Shown: positions 1 to 8,535, numbered from the stretch's first letter. The stretch is 39,599 nucleotides of DNA from RACS-047 sp031553855 (GCA_031553855.1 JAVBKW010000047.1:1-39599), one strand, 5' to 3'. The notes: generated by a model not told the origin, from the letters alone. Translations and numbers: made by a program.

Positions 1-24
1 CATTACTGTTCTAAAAGGGCGATC

Positions 25-133
25 AAAAAGGTGCTCAGAGTGGCGAAAAGTGTGGTTTTTCGACGATTGAGTGTACCTTAATGTACTCGATAGAGTCGAA
101 AGTTCCAATTTTCGCCGCTATCAGCGCCTTTTT
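25..133. repeat. Long symmetric imperfect palindrome (P1)
   Basis: Arms at 25-49 and 109-133 are 25 nt each with about five mismatches, running from AAAAAGG outside to GGCGAAAA inside. The centre (69-88) reads GAGTGTAC-cttaat-GTACTC. The element ends at the stop codon of the downstream-facing minus-strand gene and has an A-run and a T-run at its edges, so it may act as a terminator in both directions. It resembles other intergenic palindromes in this window, especially around 29861-29893 and 34710-34730. Confidence 0.6.
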
Positions 134-510
134 CAGCGACCTTCTTTTCTTTTATATTTGGCGGGCTTTGCCAGAATCGTAAAAAAGTCCAGTATAAGGC
201 CGATGAATAAAAATCCCCAGGTGAAGATGTAGAGGATGCCGAGAGCTATTTTACCCTCGTAGAACTTATGCGCGCCGAAAAAGCCGCCGAAAAGCAAAAG
301 GATGAGCGAAACGAATTTCGAGCAGTATTCAGAGTCCGACACCGATTCTTTAACGGTGTTTATGCCGCTTGTGACAATAGTTGCGACCGTCTCTTTAACG
401 TCGGTCTGGTCTGCAAACACCTTATTGCTGAGCGGCGCGGAGCAGTTGGGGCATTTTGTGTTTGCCGCATCTACGTATTGATTGCAGTACTCGCAAAGTT
501 TTGTCGCCAT
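133..510 (-). CDS. Zinc-ribbon TM2-domain membrane protein
   Basis: This 125-residue protein starts with a zinc ribbon (C6, C9, C20, C23) followed by a polar linker. It ends in a TM2 domain with two membrane helices (about residues 66-83 and 88-112) joined by the typical turn GGFFGAHKFYEG. TM2 proteins are small membrane proteins of mostly unknown function, and no enzymatic role is visible. The start is supported by a GGGGGAGAG ribosome site 7 nt upstream of ATG. The gene lies 17 nt downstream of the ABC permease on the same strand, so it is probably the last gene of that operon and may be an accessory of the transporter; that link is inferred from position only. Confidence 0.85.
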   Translation of the reverse strand: MATKLCEYCNQYVDAANTKCPNCSAPLSNKVFADQTDVKETVATIVTSGINTVKESVSDSEYCSKFVSLILLLFGGFFGAHKFYEGKIALGILYIFTWGFLFIGLILDFFTILAKPAKYKRKEGR

Positions 511-527
511 TTATCCACTCTCCCCCT

Positions 528-1388
528 CTACTTGATATCCGCGCGGCGGAATAAAAGCGCGCCTAAAAATGTGAAAAGAGCAACGTAGCCAAGGGAGAGC
601 AGTGTGCTGCGCAGCACGAGCGACACCGACAGATCATTGAACTTCATAAGGCCGCCGATGCCGGACAGCTCAAACATCATTAAGATATTATCCATCGAAA
701 AGATTTCCGAAAGGATCGAATACGGTATATATTCTGCAAGTATGAACTCGGAGCCGCTGAGGCTTACAATGATCATAATAAATTGCAGAACTGTGGGAAG
801 AAGCACGATTATCAGCAGATTGACCACAATGCCCAGTACGTTGGATTTTATCGACATACTTATGAACGTGCTTATCGCCGAAATTGCCGCGTATACGGGA
901 ATGGCAAGCAGCGTTGCTTTAATAAGGTAGCCGTTAGTCGAATAGACCCCGAAAAACATTAAGTTCAAAAGCGACGAGATCGCGATAGTCGCAAGCATAA
1001 GCACATAAAAGATTATAAAATTTATCACTAAGCTCGAAATATAGACCTTAACCCTTGAGTTGCCGCTGATGAGCTTGTTGCGTATCGTGTTGTTAGCGTA
1101 GTCCGCGCCTAAGAAAATGCTCGCGACGATCGCGGCGAAAAACCCGAGATTGCCCAGCGCCATATTGGAAATATACAGCATAGAGGTTGCAAACGCGCCG
1201 AAAGTCCTTTCCATTTCAGCCGAGTCTAATTCGCCCAGCTCGCTAAAATCCGTCATCGCAAAGGACGCTATTTTTAAAACCGCCGCAGATAAAAGCGCCG
1301 ACGCCGCGATAATGATCAGCACGACGAATAAGGATTTCGACTTTAAAAGCCTTCTTAGATCAGCTTTGATAAGGTTGAATGCGTTCAT
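528..1388 (-). CDS. ABC-2 type transporter permease
   Basis: A 286-residue hydrophobic protein with about six predicted membrane segments. The first is at about residues 20-42, followed by a large extracytoplasmic loop and then clustered helices, the layout of ABC-2 permeases of the bacitracin/lantibiotic-export (BcrB-like) type. It should form the membrane half of a transporter with the ATPase encoded directly upstream. The ATPase stop is separated from this ATG by 1 nt, and the AGGAGGG ribosome site lies inside the last codons of the ATPase gene, so translation is probably coupled. The substrate cannot be read from sequence; a peptide antibiotic, lantibiotic or lipid are all possible. Confidence 0.85.
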   Translation of the reverse strand: MNAFNLIKADLRRLLKSKSLFVVLIIIAASALLSAAVLKIASFAMTDFSELGELDSAEMERTFGAFATSMLYISNMALGNLGFFAAIVASIFLGADYANNTIRNKLISGNSRVKVYISSLVINFIIFYVLMLATIAISSLLNLMFFGVYSTNGYLIKATLLAIPVYAAISAISTFISMSIKSNVLGIVVNLLIIVLLPTVLQFIMIIVSLSGSEFILAEYIPYSILSEIFSMDNILMMFELSGIGGLMKFNDLSVSLVLRSTLLSLGYVALFTFLGALLFRRADIK

Positions 1389-1389
1389 A

Positions 1390-2298
1390 CTAGTTCTGCC
1401 CTCCTATAAGCGACATAAAATAGCTTTCAAGGTCCTGCGATATCTTGTTCGCCGTATAAACCTTGACTCCCCCGCCTGCAAGCACGCCTATTATATCGCT
1501 CAACGCCTCGTCGCTGAAAATTTCTATTTTGCCCCCGTCTATGCGGCAGGCGCATTTTCCCTCAAGCACCTCTGCGGCACGCGAAAGGTTATCTACCTCG
1601 GCGACTATCTTCGATTCGACGCGCCCATGTATTTCCTCGCTCGTGACTTCCTTTAATAATTTGCCCTTATGGATAAAGCCGAACGTTGTGGCAAGCTTAT
1701 CAAGCTCGGAAAGGATATGGCTCGATACCAGTATCGTAAGCCCCAGATCCTTATTTAAGCGGCGGAGCAATTCGCGTATCTCGACTATTCCCTCGGGGTC
1801 TAGGCCGTTTGTCGGCTCGTCGAGGATCAAAAATTCAGGGCTGCCCACAAGGCACACCGCAATCCCCAGCCTCTGTTTCATACCGAGTGAAAAGTTTTTC
1901 ACTTTCTTTTTGCCGACGTTATATAAGCCTACAAGCTCAAGCAGCTTATCGGGCAAGCATGAGTCGGAAATGCCGCAAAAATCGCATTGAAGCAAAAGAT
2001 TTGTGCGCGCGTCGAGATTTAAGTAAAGCGACGGCGTTTCGACCATCGAGCTAATGCGCCTTAAATTATTGCTGTTTTCCTTGCCCTTCCCGCCAAAAAG
2101 GCTGAAAGAGCCGGAAGAAGGCATTATAAGACTCGTCACAAGCCGTATAAGCGTGGTCTTGCCCGACCCGTTCAGGCCTACAAAGCCGTATATATCGCCG
2201 CGCCGCACCGTCATATCCATCTGCGCTACGGCCGTATTGGCTCCGTACTTTTTAGTCAGCTTAAACGTTTGCAGAATTATATCCCTGTTTTCGTTCAT
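1390..2298 (-). CDS. ABC transporter ATP-binding protein (BcrA-like)
   Basis: An ABC ATPase of 302 residues from the chosen start. Walker A is GLNGSGKTT (41-49), the signature is FSLGMKQR (about 136-143) and Walker B is FLILDEP (156-162) followed by TNGLDP. A C-terminal extension of about 90 residues is typical of drug/bacteriocin exporter ATPases of the BcrA type. The open frame continues upstream to 2346, but the ATG at 2298 has the only good ribosome site (AAGGTGG, 6 nt upstream), so I start there. It powers the permease encoded next to it (1 nt gap). The gene leads a three-gene minus-strand operon; no regulator or two-component system adjoins it. Confidence 0.9.
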   Translation of the reverse strand: MNENRDIILQTFKLTKKYGANTAVAQMDMTVRRGDIYGFVGLNGSGKTTLIRLVTSLIMPSSGSFSLFGGKGKENSNNLRRISSMVETPSLYLNLDARTNLLLQCDFCGISDSCLPDKLLELVGLYNVGKKKVKNFSLGMKQRLGIAVCLVGSPEFLILDEPTNGLDPEGIVEIRELLRRLNKDLGLTILVSSHILSELDKLATTFGFIHKGKLLKEVTSEEIHGRVESKIVAEVDNLSRAAEVLEGKCACRIDGGKIEIFSDEALSDIIGVLAGGGVKVYTANKISQDLESYFMSLIGGQN

Positions 2299-2393
2299 TT
2301 CTTCCACCTTGCCTGTGCCCTCCATACCCTTTTTATCAAGAAGCATTTTGGGAAATGGAAGCTTGCTTACATTTCCATAAATGCGCCCGCCGC

Positions 2394-2482
2394 AAAAGGT
2401 TTAAAACCCCGCAGTCTCTGCTGCTAATGCGCGGCGTTGCCGCGCGGGTGCAGGGCTCTGCCCTGCGGTTTAAAACCTTTTA
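2394..2482. repeat. MITE-like palindromic intergenic repeat
   Basis: Terminal inverted repeats (2394-2414 and 2463-2481) read AAAAGGTTTAAAACC...GCAG inward from each side. Between them are two further hairpins: GCGCGG/CCGCGC around a short loop (about 2430-2446) and GCAGGGC-tct-GCCCTGC (2450-2466). The element is GC-rich within an AT-rich spacer, with no coding capacity. From memory, similar elements are common between genes in Clostridia, but I could not check copy number. The remaining bases up to spo0A (2483-2778) hold only AT-rich sequence and the promoter region of spo0A. Confidence 0.6.
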
Positions 2483-2640
2483 TAAATATATATTACCATA
2501 TAAAGCTTTTTACGGCAACATATAAATAATTAAATTTTCCTTAGAAAGATGATTTGTAAAAATCCGCGGCTTTTTATCAGAAAATAACTTTTTAAATTCC
2601 GCGGCTTATCTGCCGCTTTTTTTATGCCGCAAAACACAGA

Positions 2641-2647
2641 ATCGACA
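2641..2647 (-). promoter_or_regulatory. Possible 0A box upstream of spo0A
   Basis: On the minus strand the bases read TTTTTGTCGAT, one mismatch from the Spo0A binding core TGTCGAA. It lies about 130 nt upstream of the spo0A start. A TATAAT at 2732-2737 could be the -10 element, but no convincing -35 box precedes it. Autoregulation of spo0A is known in Bacillus; here it is only suggested. Confidence 0.3.
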
Positions 2648-2778
2648 AAAAAAGAAATAATAGTTTTTTTATAGATAAAGATAGACAATTTTCTCACAGG
2701 GCTTTCGCTTTTTATACAATATTTCCTGTGTTATAATCAAAATATAATAAAAAAATAATTTTAAAGGAAGATTTTGTT

Positions 2779-3537
2779 ATGAAAACGAGAATCTTGTTAG
2801 TGGACGATAACGCCGAACTATGCGGGGAAATGAAAGCTTATTTCTCGGGCGATGAAAAATTCGAGGTGGTCGGGACCGCCGAGGACGGAGTTAAGGCGCT
2901 TGAGCTTTTCGCCTCTGAAAAGCCCGACGTGATGATCCTCGACCTTGTTATGCCGCATATGGACGGGTTCTCGGTTTTAGAGCGCATATCCAAAAATAAT
3001 GCAAAGATAGTCGTACTTTCTGCCTTAAGCCAGGATACGTTCGTTTCAAAGGCTATGTCGCTGGGGGCGGACTATTATATGATGAAGCCGGTTTCTTACG
3101 CTAACCTTAAAGAGCGTATAAACGAGATACTCTCGCCAAAGCCCGCCGTCATACAAAAAACTACTCCCGTGACAAGGCTTGTACGCAACAATACCTTAGA
3201 GGAAAAAATTACAAACATCTTTATAACCGTCGGCATCCCCGCACATATCAAAGGCTACCAGTTTTTACGCGAGGCTATCAAAATGGCGGTCGATAACCCC
3301 GACATTATCAACAGCATCACAAAACGCCTCTATCCGGAGGTTGCCCAGCATTTCGACACCAGCCCCTCAAAAGTCGAGCGCGCCATCCGCCACGCGATAG
3401 AGGTTGCCTGGAACAGAGGCAAAATCGAAAATATCAACTCCCTTTTCGGCATAAGGGTCTATTCCCACAACGAAAAGCCGACTAACGGAGAATTTATCGC
3501 TCTTGTCGCAGATAAAATGCTGCTTGAGAGCGTGTAG
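2779..3537 (+). CDS. spo0A: Spo0A, master regulator of sporulation entry
   Basis: Spo0A is the response regulator that, once phosphorylated, switches on early sporulation genes. The receiver domain (1-120) has acidic residues D9 and D10, phosphoacceptor D55 in ILDLVMP, S81 and K103. The DNA-binding Spo0A-C domain (about 140-252) contains the diagnostic helix SPSKVERAIRHAIEVAW (195-211). Length 252 is close to that of clostridial homologues. ATG follows an AAAGGAAG ribosome site by 8 nt. The gene is monocistronic, with a terminator at 3620. SpoIVB, its usual upstream neighbour in many Firmicutes, is absent; the flanking genes are unrelated. No sporulation phosphorelay protein is evident nearby, although the hybrid kinase at 23.4-25.7 kb is a possible phosphodonor (speculative). 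Confidence 0.96.
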   Translation: MKTRILLVDDNAELCGEMKAYFSGDEKFEVVGTAEDGVKALELFASEKPDVMILDLVMPHMDGFSVLERISKNNAKIVVLSALSQDTFVSKAMSLGADYYMMKPVSYANLKERINEILSPKPAVIQKTTPVTRLVRNNTLEEKITNIFITVGIPAHIKGYQFLREAIKMAVDNPDIINSITKRLYPEVAQHFDTSPSKVERAIRHAIEVAWNRGKIENINSLFGIRVYSHNEKPTNGEFIALVADKMLLESV

Positions 3538-3619
3538 AACCGCTTCCCTTTCAAAAGTTTCGCGACGGAACATATTTATAAAACTTATTTGTTCAGCGTT
3601 TCCTTAATACAATTTATAG

Positions 3620-3658
3620 CCGCCAAAGTACTGCATAAACGTACTTTTGGCGGTTTTT
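3620..3658 (+). terminator. Rho-independent terminator after spo0A
   Basis: Stem CCGCCAAAGTAC (3620-3631) pairs with GTACTTTTGGCGG (3641-3653) with a single bulged base, followed by TTTTT. Confidence 0.85.
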
Positions 3659-3735
3659 CTTTTCAAAACTCAAAAAAAATTTTAAAATAATTAAAAATAT
3701 TTTTATTTGTTGCCATACAGGTGGCACCAATATTG

Positions 3736-3744
3736 TGGTATAAT
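3736..3744 (+). promoter_or_regulatory. Extended -10 promoter of the small gene at 3779
   Basis: TGGTATAAT is an extended -10 element. There is no good -35 at 17 nt. Instead a small inverted repeat, TGCCA-tacagg-TGGCA (3711-3726), sits just upstream and could be an operator. Confidence 0.45.
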
Positions 3745-3778
3745 AGATTTATAAAAAATCAAACGAGGTATTAAAAAA

Positions 3779-3982
3779 ATGTCGAAAACAAATTACATAA
3801 CTGTTGAAAGGTCGTACAACGGCTACTGCGTCGTACTTGCAAACGTGAACGGAAAGAAAATCAAAACGCGCGAAACGTTCCTCACCGAACGCGCCGCGGT
3901 CGCTAAGGCTATTATCATTTCCTATAAAAGGCAGATGAGGTTCTACCCCTGCCAAATCTTCTCCGAAAGAGCTACCGGCTAG
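3779..3982 (+). CDS. Small basic hypothetical protein (67 aa)
   Basis: I do not recognise this family. The protein is soluble and basic, with a predicted beta-rich first half (YITVERSYNGYCVVLANVNG) and a helical second half. ATG follows GAGG by about 10 nt, and an extended -10 promoter lies 35 nt upstream, so expression as a separate transcript is plausible. The 202 nt between it and the next gene contain no further gene. Codon use (GCG, CGC, CTC present) matches the chromosomal neighbours, which argues that it is a real gene. The function is unknown. Confidence 0.65.
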   Translation: MSKTNYITVERSYNGYCVVLANVNGKKIKTRETFLTERAAVAKAIIISYKRQMRFYPCQIFSERATG

Positions 3983-4114
3983 TTTTTTAGTACCGGCCGC
4001 CTTTTCCCTTTCGCTAAAAATTCTGTTCGTCAGCTAACGCGTCATTTTGCAACAACTCATTCCGCCGATTCGCGAAAGCATTTTATAATTTTTCCGTTAT
4101 TTTTTCGCCTCATA

Positions 4115-4143
4115 TTGACAAATGTGCAAAATGCTTGTACAAT
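4115..4143 (+). promoter_or_regulatory. Sigma-A promoter of the membrane protein at 4200
   Basis: TTGACA (4115-4120), a 17-nt spacer, then TACAAT (4138-4143). It is 57 nt upstream of the chosen ATG. Confidence 0.75.
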
Positions 4144-4199
4144 TTGCTCATAGTCACAAAATAAATGTGATTTGATATCAATATATGAGGGAGGAAACT

Positions 4200-5264
4200 A
4201 TGTCTAAGATCAGAAATGAGGCAAGGCAGAGACTGTCTGGGATGAGTCCGGAACAAAAGCAAGAATACTACGCCGGTTTTTTAAGCCGCGCTAATGCCTG
4301 CTTTAAAGTTTACGTCAGGCGTCTAGCGTATGCAGGAGTGTTTTTATTATGCGCGCTTTTGAGCCTTATTATTATAAGGCAGCGCAACGCGTTTATGCTT
4401 TTTGTGAGTCCGGCGTACGCTGTGCTGCTTATCCTTTTAGCTTTTATACCCGCAGTAATGCTGTTCGTTTTTAAGCTTGAGAAGAAGGGTTTTTCTATCG
4501 CGGCTTTAGCGGTTAACGCCGTTGCCGCAATCATTCTTTTGGCGACGAACCGCAAAGACGGAATGACCAACTTCTTTGCTCTTTTTATTTGGCTGGCTGT
4601 CACCGTTTTCAACCTGATTGCGGCGGGCAAATTTATGAAACGCGGCAGAAATTTGCCGGATGGGCCCGAATCTAAAAATGAAAAGCTGGTATTGTCGCTT
4701 TTGGGTATCTTCTTAATACTGGCTATCGCCCTGCTCTACAATTATGCTGCGCTCGCACTCTGCCGTTATTTCCGCTTTTTTGAATTGGAAGGTCTGGCTC
4801 CCAACGGACTGATACTGCTAAAAGTCCCCGTTTTGATATTCCTGTCGTTTTTCGCGCTCATTTTCTTTGTCGCCGCAGTTTGGAAAAACGGAATAAACGC
4901 TTTTACATACGCTAATATCTGCAAGGACATTAAAGGCTCGCGTCAGGACGGCACTAAAAAAATCTTTTGGGCGACAATTTTTCCCGTTATCAATATGTAT
5001 TCGGCATTTATTTTTATAATGATCGCAGTATTCATTTTCGGTATGATCTTCTCGCTCGTGACCGGCTCTCAGGGCTCAAACAAAAAGGCGTCCCCCAGCC
5101 GCACCGAGTATAGCTTTGCGGACGGCGAAACCTATTACGTCGAGGGCGAAATACTCTATGACGCGCAAAACCGCGCCGCGGGACGCGTCATCAATTCAAA
5201 GGTCTACAACAACAATATGGATCAAATCGGCTACATAAGCGGCGATACGATGCACAAATTATAG
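4200..5264 (+). CDS. Multi-pass membrane protein of unknown function
   Basis: A 354-residue protein with about seven to eight predicted membrane helices, mostly in pairs with short loops. A soluble C-terminal tail of about 60 residues begins after the last helix (SLVTGSQGSNKK...). The tail resembles a small beta-hairpin repeat (YYVEGEILYDAQNRAAGRV, then QIGYISGD), as seen in some cell-surface or polymer-binding tails, but I cannot name a family. The frame also opens at 4185; that ATG overlaps the strong GGGAGG site serving the ATG at 4200, so 4200 is the start. A good promoter lies upstream and a bidirectional terminator downstream, so this is a single-gene unit. Confidence 0.8.
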   Translation: MSKIRNEARQRLSGMSPEQKQEYYAGFLSRANACFKVYVRRLAYAGVFLLCALLSLIIIRQRNAFMLFVSPAYAVLLILLAFIPAVMLFVFKLEKKGFSIAALAVNAVAAIILLATNRKDGMTNFFALFIWLAVTVFNLIAAGKFMKRGRNLPDGPESKNEKLVLSLLGIFLILAIALLYNYAALALCRYFRFFELEGLAPNGLILLKVPVLIFLSFFALIFFVAAVWKNGINAFTYANICKDIKGSRQDGTKKIFWATIFPVINMYSAFIFIMIAVFIFGMIFSLVTGSQGSNKKASPSRTEYSFADGETYYVEGEILYDAQNRAAGRVINSKVYNNNMDQIGYISGDTMHKL

Positions 5265-5296
5265 AGATTATTATATCTTTTTTATACCCCAACATT

Positions 5297-5326
5297 ATTA
5301 TAGAACCAAATATTATAGAACCAAAA
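5297..5326. repeat. 15-bp tandem duplication
   Basis: Two adjacent copies of ATTATAGAACCAAA(T/A) at 5297-5311 and 5312-5326 lie between a stop codon and the terminator. They look like a recent slippage duplication. Confidence 0.8.
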
Positions 5327-5332
5327 TATTTT

Positions 5333-5371
5333 AAAAAGGCAGCCTCCTGAAAAAAAAGAGGCAGCCTTTTT
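5333..5371. terminator. Bidirectional terminator between convergent genes
   Basis: AAAAAGGCAGCCTC (5333-5346) pairs with GAGGCAGCCTTTTT (5358-5371), with one mismatched pair in the stem. It serves both the membrane protein (+) and the ABC-F gene (-). Confidence 0.85.
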
Positions 5372-5379
5372 AAATATCC

Positions 5380-6924
5380 TTATGCCTTAAAATCCACAGT
5401 CAAATTACATATACTCTCGGCGAATTCGCGCTCGTGGCTGACTAAAATTATGCAGCCGTTATATTCTGTCAACGCTTTTTTCAAGGCTTCCTTGGCGCGC
5501 ACGTCGAGATGGTTTGTAGGCTCGTCGAGGATAAGGATATTGGTCTGTTTTTGCATAAGCGAACAGAGGAATATCCGCACCTGCTCGCCGCCGGAAAGAT
5601 CTGAAACCGGCTTTGTGGCAAGCGTGTCTTTTATGCCCACGCCCGCAAGAGCCGAGCGCACAAGCTTGATGTTCATACGCGGATAGAGGTCGGAAAAGTA
5701 GCCGACGGCGTTATTATCCGAAACGCCGATACGGTAATCCTGCTCTAAGTAGCCTATCTGCGCGGCCGGATGAAACGAAAAGCTGCCCGAGAGCGGCTTT
5801 AAATAGCCGTTAAGCGTTTTCATAAGAGTAGACTTTCCCACGCCGTTGGTGCCGCGTATCCAAACCTTTTGCTCAGAGTTTAGATGCAGGTCGATAGGCG
5901 GCAGGAGCGGCGCGCCGTAGCCGATAGAAAGGTTCTTGATAACAAGCATATCTTTCGTGTGGACGGGAATATGGGGGAACGAAAAAACCGCGTCGTACAC
6001 AACTGTTGGCTTGCGGATAACCTCCATTCTGTCCAGCATTTTCTGGCGGGAGTTTGCCATTCCGGCCGTCGCCGCGCGCGCCTTGTTGCGGGCGATATAG
6101 TCCTCCATCTTCTCAATCTCACGCTGCTGGCGGGCATAGCTCTCCTCATACTGCTTCGCGTTCTGCTGAGCCTGCGCCAAATACTGCGAATAGTTGCCGC
6201 TGTATTTGCGTATCTGCCCGTTTTCTATCGAAATAATGAAACGGCAGACCTTATTTAAAAACTCGGTGTCGTGCGAAATGACCATAACCGTCTTTTCGTT
6301 GGCATTTAAGTATTCAACAAGCCACGCTATATGCTCTATATCCAAAAAGTTTGTCGGCTCGTCGAGCAGCATAACGTCGGGCTGTTCAAGCAGCAATTTC
6401 GAGAGAAGGAGTTTTGCCCTCTGTCCGCCGCTCAAAGTAAGTATCTGCGTGTCGTAGCCGAACGAGTTGACGCCCAGTCCGTTTGCAACCTTTTTTATTT
6501 GCGCCTCTAAATCGAAAAAACCCTCGCGCGTAAGAGTGTCGAGGATATTGTTCGCCTTGTTGATCTTCTGTTCCAGCTCGCCTGCGTCGGACATTTCCGC
6601 CATTTCCTCATAAAGCGTTTCCATACGCCCGTTAAGCTCGAACAAATGCGTAAAGCTGCCCTTTAAATACTCCATCACCGTCTGGCTTCTGTCGATATCC
6701 GCGTGCTGGTCGAGGTAGCCTTTGCGTATTCCGTTGTTCCACTTAACCTCGCCCTCGTCTTGGGAAAGCTTGCCCGCTATAATATTGATAAACGTGGACT
6801 TGCCCGCGCCGTTCAGCCCCACAATGCCGATATGCTCGCCGTTGTTGACCGCCACGTTCGCGTTCTCAAATAAAGGCTTTGCATCGAAAATATGCGATAA
6901 ATTTTTGATTTCAAGTATGCTCAT
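5380..6924 (-). CDS. ABC-F family ATPase (ribosome-associated)
   Basis: A soluble protein with two ABC domains and no membrane segment, the hallmark of ABC-F. Domain 1: Walker A GLNGAGKST (36-44), signature LSGGQ (164-168), DEPTNFLD (188-195). A charged helical linker spans about 240-310. Domain 2: Walker A GTNGVGKST (358-366), signature LSGGE (443-447), DEPTNHLD (467-474). ABC-F proteins bind the ribosomal E site and act as translation factors or antibiotic-resistance factors. The sequence alone does not separate housekeeping (EttA/YbiT-like) from resistance subtypes. At 514 residues it is short for resistance types with a long linker, which leans towards a housekeeping role. It is transcribed alone. 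Confidence 0.9.
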   Translation of the reverse strand: MSILEIKNLSHIFDAKPLFENANVAVNNGEHIGIVGLNGAGKSTFINIIAGKLSQDEGEVKWNNGIRKGYLDQHADIDRSQTVMEYLKGSFTHLFELNGRMETLYEEMAEMSDAGELEQKINKANNILDTLTREGFFDLEAQIKKVANGLGVNSFGYDTQILTLSGGQRAKLLLSKLLLEQPDVMLLDEPTNFLDIEHIAWLVEYLNANEKTVMVISHDTEFLNKVCRFIISIENGQIRKYSGNYSQYLAQAQQNAKQYEESYARQQREIEKMEDYIARNKARAATAGMANSRQKMLDRMEVIRKPTVVYDAVFSFPHIPVHTKDMLVIKNLSIGYGAPLLPPIDLHLNSEQKVWIRGTNGVGKSTLMKTLNGYLKPLSGSFSFHPAAQIGYLEQDYRIGVSDNNAVGYFSDLYPRMNIKLVRSALAGVGIKDTLATKPVSDLSGGEQVRIFLCSLMQKQTNILILDEPTNHLDVRAKEALKKALTEYNGCIILVSHEREFAESICNLTVDFKA

Positions 6925-7047
6925 GCTTTTTCAACCGTTAAAATAGATTTAGGAAACGCTGAAATAATGTGTTTCCTTTATTAAAATTATACCGCAAAAC
7001 TTAACTTTTAGCAAACGATTATCACCCCGCAGGATTAATTGAAACCC

Positions 7048-7138
7048 AAATAATAGCTTGGTGTTTACGACAAAAGAGCAACTGCTATTATTTTGTCGAT
7101 TTCTTGACATTTGACCTCATTAGTGCTAAAATAATAGC
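7048..7138 (+). promoter_or_regulatory. Promoter and operator region of the hipBA-like operon
   Basis: TTGACA (7104-7109), 17 nt, then TAAAAT (7127-7132) preceded by TGC (extended -10). The decamer AAATAATAGC occurs at 7048-7057, inverted at 7084-7093, and again at 7129-7138, where it overlaps the -10 box. A separate inverted repeat, CGACAAAA (7068-7075) with TTTTGTCG (7091-7098), is nested between them. Such arrangements are typical of autoregulated toxin-antitoxin promoters bound by the XRE antitoxin. The transcript would begin 2-3 nt before the ATG. Confidence 0.7.
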
Positions 7139-7141
7139 GAT

Positions 7142-7426
7142 ATGAAAAAGACTTTTGATATAAGTGAATTTGTTGAAACCGTCACGGAGCAAACTATTGT
7201 CTCTAATCTTGTGGGCCGTTTTAAAAAGAGGCGGAAAGAAAGCGGCATTACGCAGAAAGAGCTGGCGGTAAGATCCGGCGTCAGTTACGCTTCCGTCCGC
7301 AGATTTGAGACTACCGGCGAAATTTCGCTGTCGTCGCTCATTAAGCTTGCCGATGCTATCGATTGTCTGGAAGACTTTAATATGTTGTTCAAAACCCCGA
7401 TAGTCAAAAATCTGAAGGATTTATAA
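7142..7426 (+). CDS. XRE-family regulator, HipB-like antitoxin
   Basis: A 94-residue protein with a helix-turn-helix of the XRE/Cro type at about 24-80 (RRKESGITQKELAVRSGVSY). Its stop is 3 nt before a HipA-family kinase gene, so it is most probably the antitoxin and autorepressor of a HipBA-like pair. No Shine-Dalgarno site precedes ATG, and the promoter -10 ends 9 nt upstream, so the mRNA is nearly leaderless. The ribosome site for the kinase (GAAGGA) lies inside the last codons of this gene, which gives translational coupling. It differs from E. coli HipB by a longer N-terminal extension of about 20 residues. Confidence 0.85.
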   Translation: MKKTFDISEFVETVTEQTIVSNLVGRFKKRRKESGITQKELAVRSGVSYASVRRFETTGEISLSSLIKLADAIDCLEDFNMLFKTPIVKNLKDL

Positions 7427-7429
7427 CAA

Positions 7430-8530
7430 ATGAATAAAAATGTCAGAAAATTATCTGTTGATTATAACGGAAAGCTTGTGGGATATTTAGCGGAATTAGA
7501 GAATTCGGCTATTGCATTTCAATACGGCGACGAATGGCAGCGTACAGGATTTTCGATTTCGCCTTTTTCGCTGCCTTTATCCAATGAAGTGTATATCAAC
7601 AAAAAAGATACCTTCAAGGGCTTATACGGCGTGTTTCAGGATTCCCTGCCGGATGGTTGGGGCGAGCTGCTTGTCAGGAGGATGCTGGCCAAAAACGGCG
7701 TCAATTTTGACCGGCTTTCTCCGCTTACAAAGTTGTCTCTTATCGTCGGAAACGGGCTGGGAGCCTTGACATACCGGCCCTGTCAAAGTATGGGCTCCGA
7801 AGTGACCGATCTGAATCTTGATACGATTGCCGAAAACGTTAAGCGGATTTATGACGATGAACGCCTTGATGCCGATCTGGACAAGCTCTATCAATTAGGC
7901 GGTTCGTCCGGCGGAGCGCGTCCCAAGGCCCACATAAAGGACGATAATGGTTATTGGATCGTCAAATTTCCTTGTCGCGCTGACCCGCAGAATATCGGCG
8001 AAAAAGAATATAGCGCGAATCTGGCGGCGAAAAATTGCGGCATCAACGTCAATGAATTCAAGCTGTTTGGCTCTAAGTTGTGCCCGGGATATTTCGGAGC
8101 GAAAAGATTCGACCGGATCGGCGATAAAAGAGTCCACATGGTATCCCTCTCATCCCTGCTTGAAACCACGCACCGCATTCCCAATCTTGACTATCTGCAC
8201 TTGTTTCAGGTCATCACAAAAATATGCGCTGATAAAAAGGATTTGCACGAGGCCTACCGCCGCATGTGCTTCAATGTTTTATACGGAAACAAGGATGACC
8301 ACGGAAAGAATTTTGCATTCCTCTACAATGAGGATTTGAAAGGCTACAAGCTGTCTCCCGCTTATGATCTTACTAAGACTGTCGATAAACCAGAACATGA
8401 AATGACCGTAAACGGCAATGGTCGCCCGGCAGAAAAAGATTTGTTGGAAGTCGGCAAGATAATGAAACTGTCGCCGGATGAGTGCAAAAGCATAATCAGC
8501 ATTATAAAAACAGTAATAGCGAATAAATAA
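7430..8530 (+). CDS. HipA-family serine/threonine kinase toxin
   Basis: HipA kinases phosphorylate targets such as glutamyl-tRNA synthetase and cause growth arrest or persistence. At 366 residues this one is shorter than E. coli HipA (440). The N-terminal coupling domain (about 5-115) carries FQDSLPDGWGELLVRR (69-84). The kinase core has a glycine/serine loop GGSSGGARPK (157-166) in the place of the HipA phosphorylatable P-loop. It also has ATP-lysine candidate K179, a catalytic loop NKDDHGKNF (287-295) with D289 and N294 matching E. coli D309 and N314, and metal-binding D313 in SPAYDLT. All key residues are present, so activity is expected; the target is unknown. The stop is only 5 nt from the convergent WYL fragment, so the pair probably arrived with, or caused, the rearrangement there. 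Confidence 0.88.
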   Translation: MNKNVRKLSVDYNGKLVGYLAELENSAIAFQYGDEWQRTGFSISPFSLPLSNEVYINKKDTFKGLYGVFQDSLPDGWGELLVRRMLAKNGVNFDRLSPLTKLSLIVGNGLGALTYRPCQSMGSEVTDLNLDTIAENVKRIYDDERLDADLDKLYQLGGSSGGARPKAHIKDDNGYWIVKFPCRADPQNIGEKEYSANLAAKNCGINVNEFKLFGSKLCPGYFGAKRFDRIGDKRVHMVSLSSLLETTHRIPNLDYLHLFQVITKICADKKDLHEAYRRMCFNVLYGNKDDHGKNFAFLYNEDLKGYKLSPAYDLTKTVDKPEHEMTVNGNGRPAEKDLLEVGKIMKLSPDECKSIISIIKTVIANK

Positions 8531-8535
8531 TGATT

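Noticed and set aside
4185..4199. Upstream start ATG for the membrane protein
   Set aside because: This ATG overlaps the ribosome site that serves the ATG at 4200.
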